Assembly: GCA_009733575.1 (NCBI GenBank)
Contig: ML769551.1
Span: 1-64,000, forward strand
Direction of reading: 5' to 3'
Origin: Gymnopus androsaceus JB14
Taxonomy: Eukaryota; Basidiomycota; Agaricomycetes; Agaricales; Omphalotaceae
Length of the DNA: 64,000 nt
Of this stretch, positions 57,110-64,000 are shown one piece after another. The translations under genes and the position numbers were made by a program. The first letter of the stretch is position 1; each line of letters starts with the position of its first letter. Under the pieces are notes generated by a model. The model searched no databases. It was not told the origin of the DNA and saw nothing but the letters and a program-made list of their open reading frames with translations.

Positions 57110-57450
57110 AAGGGGGGAAAAACTTTCGGCACTTGCAGCTGGTTGTACAAGCTTGCACAACTCCAAAAAACCCGAAAGTCTGCAACCTCGCAAGTCAACC
57201 CGTTTTTTCCGCAAGTGTCGGATTTTTGCATACGCGCCCACATCTTTTTTTTGCACACAACGCTTATTCTTTCATACATACCATTCACTCGCTTTCAATA
57301 AAGAGGACAACTAATTCTTATACCAATATTTATTATTTTCTAGTACAATTTATTGCAAACGAGCCCCAATTATTATCAAAAATTTACTTGCGAGCTTGTG
57401 TGCAAGTAGAAAAGCTTCCACAAGTGCTGAAAGCTCGCAAGTTTTTTCCC
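57110..57450. mobile_element. MITE-like insert with GCAAG/CTTGC motifs
   Basis: Ends GGGGGAAAAACTT and AAGTTTTTTCCCCC are inverted, and the interior is crowded with CTTGC/GCAAG pentamers in both orientations. It sits in the long leader of the copia element. No target duplication recognised. Confidence 0.5.
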
Positions 57451-57936
57451 CCATTTGCTGATGATCAGCAAGTTTGAACTAAACTATATACAAAAACCAT
57501 ATGCCAATAGAAAACCGTTTGAATCGTCATGACTCGTGTTTTCTTTACCAGTAGAATCAATTAAGATTCAAGGTTCAGAAAGCAAGTATTCAGACCTAAT
57601 AGGTGTTTTAAGGGATTTAAGGCAATATGGGAGAATACTACAGTAGGAGGCCAAGAAACTCTCACATGTTTGCAATTGCCCAGCCTACGTGCATATGCTT
57701 TTGATTATTCACATAGCGGCAGAAGTCTACCTGGGAGCAGGAATCGGCCCGCAAACAGCCCAAAATGAATTGCAACTGCCAAAAGTTCATTCAATGTGGA
57801 GTGCCTGTGTATATACGTGTAGGTAATAGTTAGTTCAATTGAAGAAGCCTTATATATTTTAGGCTCTTCCGGAAAGGAGGTAACAAAGCGAATCACCGAT
57901 TACCTTTTACACCCAAACCCGAAGCCACTTATCATC

Positions 57937-58065
57937 ATGCCTAATGTCTACAAGGCGGGTCCAGATAAGTTTGTTAACGCGATCAACCATTTGTCAAAGA
58001 CGCAATGGTGTAACAACCTTTGTCAAGCCCATAACCTGTTGAAGCAGACATATGATCAACCAATG
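57937..58065 (+). CDS. Short orphan exon, unrecognised
   Basis: The ATG at 57937, about 90 bp downstream of a TATATATTTTA stretch, opens MPNVYKAGPDKFVNAINHLS, continues KTQWCNNLCQAHNLLKQTYD and ends at a GTGAGA donor. No second exon found. It lies antisense in the copia leader, so it may be host DNA captured or interrupted by the element. Family unknown. Confidence 0.3.
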
Positions 58066-58304
58066 GTGAGATGTAATACTCACCTGGATATGTTGCTAGT
58101 AGAATGGTCTGGAGGACTAGTTGGAGAGCGAAGAGTTCTTGTATAGACAAGTAGTAGTACAACTGAGTGTGCTAAGGAGTACGGTAGGTACCTACAGTAT
58201 TTATACTAAGTACAACTACAACTATACAGTATCATAGTAAGGTGGCTTAGGGCATAGGGTACAATCATAATGGTTCAACAGCATGTAAGTACAATGTAAG
58301 ATTG

Positions 58305-58557
58305 AGTAATTACGACTATGTTTGACTACTATTGTATTGAACAGTTCATATGCTTCATAAGCATATGTATCATATTTATAGAACTAGTGAATGGCATAAT
58401 TACAGCATCTAGTATGCTGAGTGAGCAGATACAAAGACAGTGCTGTTGCCTTATGTAGCACAGCTACAAAGGTGTTTCAAGGAGTATTAACGGAACAAAA
58501 GACTCATGTCAAGTCGATCGATGACGTCACTATTGTAAGCGTTAGATCCTTTCAACA
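58305..58557 (-). repeat. Copia 5' LTR
   Basis: Partner of 51588-51840. It ends at TTTCAACA on the plus strand; flanking bases (GCTGGT) do not repeat the left flank (ACCAG) in the same orientation, so no target duplication is visible. Confidence 0.82.
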
Positions 58558-59214
58558 GCTGGTATTTTTATTAGATCCTAATTAAGACCTTAAGTACATA
58601 AGTGCTTGCTTGCTATCTATTTAATCTGCTCATCTAACATTTTATCCATATAGCCCAAGGAATGGGCTGAGGACCAACAGACATACAGGCTTGACATGGT
58701 TTGTCATGTATTTTACTAGCTTTCAGCGTGTAAATCTGGTGCTTAGGCGCTCATTGTAAGGACAGGGAGTGGTCAAATTAATTCAATGAACCGTCTCCAT
58801 TACTGTACCATTTCACTTGAGAGTTCATTGATTCTGAAATTTTTAACAAAAAAAAATACAAAAGAAATCTGAAAAATTGAGAAAAAATTAAAACTGCATT
58901 CGGATTTTTTCGAGGATAACGCATGACTGAAATCTCGATCGAAATGTTACAGTATATTAACCGCTAGCTTCCGGAGGAGAACCGACCTGCAACAACAGGG
59001 TTGCTGGATAAGTATAAACAACAACCTCTTGGGAAAGGCGTTGTCAAACAGAATAATCCAAAAATCAGCGTATTAGCAATATGCATAAGTAATTGAGAAT
59101 TTGTTCTCAAAACTGGTACAGCAGAATACTTTATACAACATAACTGTTTAATCACTGATCAAATTAAGCTGGCAGCTTAGATATACTTTTACTTTACTAT
59201 GTATCATTGATGTA
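58558..59214. other. No gene recognised
   Basis: AT-rich; an A-run at about 58847-58856. No coding frame with support. Confidence 0.4.
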
Positions 59215-59691
59215 TCAGAGTCCGTGATATCTTTTGATTATCGCAGCTAGGGTGACTTCTAAAATGATAGAAGCATCTTCAAGGCCACGCCACATTGTGT
59301 TTGAGTCTTGACAAGAAAGATGGTCAGGACCACTCTCCCCTCCTAAACTCCTGAGATCAACTTGGTAGAGCCAAGCATCAGGGGAGTTGAAAAAATCAGT
59401 CACATCAAATGTCACGATTTGCCACTGAAATTGATGTATCCGCTTGTCATGAATAGTCATGCTCCTTCTTCTCAAACCCTTTAACTCTTTGATATTGCCT
59501 CGGAAAGTCTCGGAAAAATACTCCGACAGACAATAGAAGCTGTATTTAGGCAAGCATGCATTTTTCCGCGTGTCCAACGCTATTCTGGTAATGATACAAG
59601 CTGAATCGTAAGAAATTCGTGAATTTGGCACTGAAAACAGCTTGCGGAACGAGAACTCAACCATTTTCAATGCAAAAAATACTGAGACCAT
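59215..59691 (-). CDS. Unrecognised open frame, 158 codons
   Basis: Uninterrupted frame reading leftward with MVEFSFRKLFSVPNSR near its start, then ITRIALDTRKNACLPKYSFY, IHQFQWQIVTFDVTDFFNSP and GLEDASIILEVTLAAIIKRY before the stop at 59215. The composition looks globular and coding. A further frame upstream (59697-59948, MPIKGLRDALRSNLKV) could be an earlier exon, linked by an intron ending near 59700. No family recognised. Confidence 0.35.
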   Translation of the reverse strand: MVSVFFALKMVEFSFRKLFSVPNSRISYDSACIITRIALDTRKNACLPKYSFYCLSEYFSETFRGNIKELKGLRRRSMTIHDKRIHQFQWQIVTFDVTDFFNSPDAWLYQVDLRSLGGESGPDHLSCQDSNTMWRGLEDASIILEVTLAAIIKRYHGL

Positions 59692-59948
59692 ATATTTCAG
59701 GTATATTTACTGCAATTCCGATACATACATACAGCGATATATGAGGGGAAGAGCGTCCAAAATGCATTTATCGACTCCCCTGGCTTTATCAAGCCACCAG
59801 GCACGATAGTAGTTCGGCATATGACCTTCAAGTTGGAACGCAGTGCGTCTCTCAACCCCTTGATTGGCATTCTGATTTCTGTTGGATTCTGGCTGTGCCT
59901 AGAGCGTTCACATCGGGCCATTTTTTCGCAATACTTACCGTGGTTCAT

Positions 59949-60596
59949 AGTACAAATTTTATGCTGCAGCGTCAGACTTGATGGCTTCCTGAATACTGTT
60001 CAAAAGGCCTTGCAATTAGAGAATGTGTCTTGTTCAACTTTTCGCTGTTTAAAGAGTGCTTATACCGGATTCAAGGTCTACACCGTTCAAGAATGAACTA
60101 TCTAACAGGACTCTCAGAAGCCCTAAATTGGACAGATTCTGAACGATTCTGAACGAGACGACAGCGAAGATGTGATTGATTCTGATGAAGCATCATCGCA
60201 ATGTTGTGAATAATGAGTTATAACAATATGCCGACGCTTTTACCACGGAAAAATCCAAAGTTTGAATTTTTCCGTGATAAAAGATAATCCTTTTCCTCTC
60301 CCTGCCCACTCCCCATTGAATGGAGAGTGGGCAGGGAGAGGAAAAGGATTATTTCGAGCTCTGGTAATATAGCGAGGTCGGGCAACCAGATTTCAAGGAT
60401 CATGATGTTTTCGAGTTAAAGGTTCTGAGAGAGAAACCAATACTAAAAACTTGTATCTTTTTGCAGCCGGTAACATTTCGGTGATTTTAACAGATATTAA
60501 GGCGGTGATGCGTGAGCCGCTTATAAGTGCAGTACTGCTCCATCTTTCGATCTTTGTCCTTCTAACACTTTTGCGCACGCTTCCTTATTCACCATC
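59949..60596. other. Intergenic; promoter region of DUF6533 gene
   Basis: Contains the hairpin cluster at 60239-60351 and a CTTATTCACCATC leader before the ATG at 60597. No gene. Confidence 0.4.
60239..60351. repeat. Two adjacent hairpins
   Basis: Hairpin 1: CACGGAAAAAT / ATTTTTCCGTG within 60239-60280. Hairpin 2: a near-perfect 67-bp palindrome 60285-60351 with 33-bp arms (one mismatch) and a 1-base centre at 60318; arms begin TAATCCTTTTCCTCTCCCTG. Confidence 0.9.
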
Positions 60597-61915
60597 ATGG
60601 CTGCCTCATCCCTTCCCAACCCCGACACTCCTCTAGTATTTCTTTCTCCGGACGAGGCCAACCAGTTGGAAGTTTCCCGTTATGTTTTCGCCATTACACT
60701 TGGAGTGAGTATAACTTGAATCAGGATATGCGATACCTTCATTTGTAATACTGTGCTTTTATTCGCTTGTAGGCATACGTATGGGACGTGGCGGTAAACA
60801 TCTCAAATGAAAACAAGTTACTATTCAGGGACCGTATCCGTTTTTCAACAATTGTATATTTCACTTCGAGGTGATTGTATTCATGAGCTCGAGCTACATA
60901 CATTCATCTCAATAGAATATCATACTAGACTATTCACATTGGGTTATATCACTACATCCTTTGTCTATCAAGGTGATTAACCTGTCATTAAACTTCCTGT
61001 GAGTCTGACTCTAGTGGCAACTTTTAGTTGGGCATCTTCCAAACTGCAGTGCTCTATTAATTCCATTGGGGATCTGCAGCACTATCTCCCAAAGCAGTAC
61101 GGCAATGCTTTTTCTTCTGCGTGCACTGGCGGTATGGAAAAACAACAGATTTGTTGTTGTACTCCTCGGTTCTCTTTGGATTGCGCTGGTCGGTGGTGTC
61201 ATTATTGTCCCAATTGGTATTCGAGGCGCACACATAGGGCCTACTTTGCAGTGTGTTATTACAGCTGCCTACAACGAGGAAGAGATTGGGCCAATCATTG
61301 TGATCATTTATGACAGTGTCATTTTTGTCACCATTGCATATCGCATTCTCTTTACTGCGGTATATGAAGATGGGGTGCTGCCGCGTTTGCATACTTTCTT
61401 TGGATCCAAGAAATCTATCCCAAACCTATCTCGGGCACTTCTACGCGGAGGACAGAAGTACTACCTGTGAGTGGCATGTTTATGGAAATTACACTATTAC
61501 ATTATTACTCACTCGAGTGTTTAGGGTCGCCGTATCTTGGAGTACTGTTGTCCTTGTCCTTATTTCATCACACAGTTTGCCAGCAGGCTATAGGACCATG
61601 TTTTCGATCCCCGAAGTGGCAATCAAGAGTGCAATGGCTTGTATTGTTTTTCGGGAAACCAAGTTCGGGTTTATGAATAAGGAGGACAAACCAAACACAT
61701 CCAATGCAGCTTCATCTCAGGCTGAAGCTGGCACACACAGACAATACTTTCCGGAATCGGCAACCACTAACGCAGTAATAGGATTTCAGTCATTCAAATC
61801 TAACACTGATCCAGACATACCACTTGAAGTTCGAGTATCCAAGGAACAGATGCAGTCCTATGACCATCAGTTGGGAAAGCATATGGAAGTCTCTGAGAAT
61901 GATACGATGGTATAA
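60597..61915 (+). CDS. DUF6533 seven-helix membrane protein, 359 aa
   Basis: Five exons (60597-60704, 60773-60870, 60929-60972, 61028-61466, 61525-61915) join in phase to 359 residues from the ATG at 60597. The N-terminus PDEANQLEVSRYVFAITLG, then AYVWDVAVNISNENKLLFRD and YFTSRLFTLGYITTSFVYQ, are the DUF6533 signature. Hydrophobic helices follow: NCSALLIPLGICSTISQSST, FVVVLLGSLWIALVGGVIIV, IIVIIYDSVIFVTIAYRILF, and SWSTVVLVLISSHSL. AIKSAMACIVFRETKFG closes the core and a polar cytoplasmic-type tail of about 70 residues ends the protein. This family is expanded in mushrooms, sits in membranes and has no established ligand; a receptor-like role is a guess. Two acceptors (60928, 61027) were chosen because nearer AGs give stops or lose the family frame. 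It appears intact. Confidence 0.9.
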
Positions 61916-62974
61916 GCTTTGACTCTTATGCTTAGCTCTTACCCGAGTACACTGTTTAGAAGATATGAAACTTTACTGTAACTTTGTAGTAACACAATGC
62001 TTGCTCCGAGAGCTGAGACTTATCTATTGATCTTGGCCCATGCCTCTACTGACCTCGATAAAAAAAAATTTTAATAGGATTGCCGCTCAAAAGGCAACCA
62101 CTCAGGAGTCAGCATGATACGGTTTGTTACTCAGATATATACTCACCACACCTAGTGACTATTCTGGCTTCGGTGTCATGTCTGGAACCAGCCCAGATTA
62201 ATCAAAAAATCATTTATGAGAGATGTATAGAATTAACGTAGATGGTACAGTTGGATTAATCTCATGTGTATATCAGATGGGTGATCAATCTTGGATATTG
62301 ACTTTTATTTTTTTGAACTATTTTCTTTCACTGTCAATAGCTTGCTCAATTCTCAATGGAATTGGACACGGTTGAGTGCATTTGAGAGTGGTTTCGAAGC
62401 TCTGAGAATGCCCATGTATAGATCGAAAAGATTTTCGTTTGTATTCACGTCGATTTTGAAGCTCTAACGCCTCCAAAAGCAAAATAACTTGCCAAATAAT
62501 AATTTTAATAATTATTCAGGATTTATTTCTTGTAGTATCTTATTCATATAAGTCTTATCTAGTGCACCACAGGCCAATTGGAGTTTGGGGTAGTGAGCAA
62601 CCGAGCTTGAGAGGTGTCAAATAAGTTCTAGATGCTTGAGCTCACTTGCACATGGCCTCAAACTCAAATTTCAGTATGGGGCACACTAGATAAAATGTAT
62701 GAGAGACTAAGAGTAACATACCACAGTGAATAACTAGTGATATAGCCATACTGGCGGCTCCGAGTCCTTACTTTACATGGTATGGTTTAGAATATAATAT
62801 TATACTGGCTATAGGATAGAAAATAACTTATTCAAGTACTATAAATTCTGTTAAATTGCAGTCTGAGGAGTACTATAGTACATAAATTGGCAACATATAA
62901 TAATATGGAGCCATTTTATATGTACTATAGTCACCCAGACCATAGGAGACATCTATTTTAACATTATTTTCTCA
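61916..62974. other. No gene; short inverted repeat
   Basis: AT-rich. A small inverted repeat at about 62550-62695 (TTATCTAGTGCACCACAGGCC versus GGGGCACACTAGATAAAA) may be a MITE remnant. Confidence 0.4.
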
Positions 62975-62976
62975 AG

Positions 62977-63302
62977 GCTTTCCATATATGTAAGCTACTG
63001 CTCTAGCACCATCTCTTTCTGTTAAATCTCCAACAGCTGATAGTTGTCCTTCATAAATGCTACTTCTTCCTGTTGTTACTCCATCATTATACCAAACCAT
63101 GCTGTCAGGTGTTACAATTCTGGATACAAAGTGATTTTGATTTTCCCAGTAAATAACCCCTCTCAGCTTTTCTCTTCAAGGATAACAATGGTGATGAACC
63201 TTGAGTTAATGTGTATACTGGTCCTGGATTTGTTGTATAAGTTTTATTTGGTCTAATGTTTGATTTACCTTTTTCAGGAGCAGGTCTGGAGCAAGGATTC
63301 AT
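62977..63302 (-). pseudogene. AT-rich gene fragment (WYNDG domain)
   Basis: Read leftward: MNPCSRPAPEKGKSNIRPNK and YTLTQGSSPLLSL, then in a second frame RGVIYWENQNHFVSRIVTPD, SMVWYNDGVTTGRSSIYEGQ and LTERDGARAVAYIYGKP before the stop near 62985. The second frame is convincingly coding. The two frames overlap near 63160-63180, so there is a one-base frameshift or an unplaced splice. Codons are more AT-rich than in neighbouring genes. Family not recognised. Confidence 0.45.
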
Positions 63303-63810
63303 AATAAGAAAGATTTAACACAACATTGACAAGTATTAGTTTAAATATACTGTTAGGATTGTGCAAGAGCCAAGACTAGCTGAGGGTTCCCGGATGCAAC
63401 CAAGGTTACCGAAGTTTCAGCTAGCAACCCGGAAGGTGATGGTCGTTGGTGAAGCTATTAGCAACACCCTCGCCACACTGTAGTGTCTGGTGAGGTAGAG
63501 CCAAGTTAGCGAGATAAGATTTGTTGACATCGGGCTATCCAATGGTCAACCGAGACGATGACAAGGCAAGCGGAAGTTACTCCAGAGAGGATGTGGTGTA
63601 TCCAAGATGATATTTAAACAACAATCGAGTATAGCTACTTATATACTGTATTGACTGTCGGACCCGAGTAGGAAAAAGACAATAAGTATGTGATGCTGAA
63701 TTGTTCAGCATATAAATATGGAAAGTATATTTAGTTAAAAGACAAAAGGATAATATAAACAAAAGAACAATAAGGTGACCGAGTATGACCAAGATATAAT
63801 CAGCCAATAG
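63303..63810. other. Possible LTR, no coding
   Basis: The sequence from 63351 begins TGTTAGGATTGTGCAAG, typical of a retroelement LTR start, with TATTTAAACAAC at about 63610. The partner LTR is outside the window or absent, so this is tentative. Confidence 0.25.
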
Positions 63811-63972
63811 TTACTGATCCATTGCACAGAAGCCTTTGGCGGCAAGCCAAAGCGCCTTGGCTCGCATGGATATAACAGCATCCCGACGTCCCTGATTAGG
63901 TCCCCAAAATGGTTTCCACTCTTGGTGGTACGCAAGGTGGCTGCTATCTTCCCGGAATGTATTGTCCCAGAC
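63811..63972 (-). CDS. Terminal exon of edge gene
   Basis: After a TATAG acceptor (read leftward) the frame gives WLVWDNTFREDSSHLAYHQE, WKPFWGPNQGRRDAVISMRA and KALWLAAKGFCAMDQ, ending TAA at 63811-63813. The Trp-rich, charged composition resembles a gag-like or transposon protein tail, but I cannot name it. The rest lies beyond the window. Confidence 0.4.
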   Translation of the reverse strand, partial: VWDNTFREDSSHLAYHQEWKPFWGPNQGRRDAVISMRAKALWLAAKGFCAMDQ

Positions 63973-64000
63973 CAACCACTATACCAGATTATTGGCTTCT

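Larger units (their letters stand above)
51588..58557 (-). mobile_element. Ty1/copia LTR retrotransposon, decayed
   Basis: Minus-strand element with two LTRs (3' LTR 51588-51840, 5' LTR 58305-58557), gag-protease-integrase, then reverse transcriptase and RNase H in copia order (integrase before RT). The polypurine tract CAAGGGGGAG abuts the 3' LTR. The leader between the 5' LTR and the gag ATG is about 1.4 kb and contains a MITE-like insert. No target duplication found. Coding parts carry stops, frameshifts and lost catalytic residues. Confidence 0.88.

Noticed and set aside
51588..58557. TSD of the copia element (ACCAG at left, GCTGGT at right)
   Set aside because: The two flanks are inverted relative to each other, not a direct duplication.

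Overview
The window is eukaryotic and almost certainly from a mushroom-forming basidiomycete (Agaricomycetes). Genes carry many short introns (about 45-65 bp, GT...AG). The recognisable families are ones expanded in that class: a DUF6533 seven-helix membrane protein, KDZ-type transposase pieces, a TET/JBP dioxygenase, a tnp2/Plavaka-type transposase, a Ty1/copia element, and several transposon-borne families I know only as uncharacterised mushroom proteins. Only two loci look like ordinary host genes in good condition: a RING-finger gene (3887-4883) and the DUF6533 gene (60597-61915). The rest is mobile DNA, repeats and gene remnants. There is one 25-N assembly gap (21057-21081).

Layout. 1-6.4 kb: an edge gene, a CCCTAA-rich inverted-repeat element, weak gene remnants and the RING gene. 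6.5-9.2 kb: an element with TTTTGCAAAA-rich inverted ends carrying a transposon-type gene and a small spliced gene. 9.16-19.9 kb: a composite element whose long inverted ends are full of CCAAATATTTGG palindromes. It carries an intact four-exon KDZ-C-terminal-like gene, a TET/JBP gene and, divergently, a large acidic/Pro-rich gene. A second KDZ element (13252-16496) with a perfect 8-bp target duplication is inserted in that large gene, and a 100-bp TA-flanked MITE sits in the left end. 20-26.3 kb: mostly unreadable remnants. 26.9-35.8 kb: a large inverted repeat with about 1.2-1.3 kb arms built from a satellite-like family. 36-42 kb: a small coiled-coil gene, a tnp2/Plavaka-type transposase gene and three tandem arrays. 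42.1-45.8 kb: a complete TA-flanked, two-gene Tc1/mariner-like transposon with an intact 823-aa transposase and a convergent spliced accessory gene. 46-51.4 kb: gag remnant, a pair of tRNA-like sequences facing away from each other, a foldback element and a decayed transposon gene. 51.6-58.6 kb: a decayed copia element with both LTRs. 59-64 kb: the DUF6533 gene, a hairpin cluster upstream of it, and fragments.

The theme linking these parts is CpG decay. The two copia LTRs differ only at CpG-derived sites, inferred CGA-to-TGA stops interrupt several transposon genes, and catalytic residues of the copia integrase, reverse transcriptase and RNase H look lost by the same change. The pattern fits methylated, deaminating transposon DNA. 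The same window holds a TET/JBP gene, the family that oxidises 5-methylcytosine. That gene itself has an in-frame TGA, and a His sits where I expect its 2-oxoglutarate-binding Arg. Family assignments rest on motif recognition without database search. Exon joins were worked out by hand.
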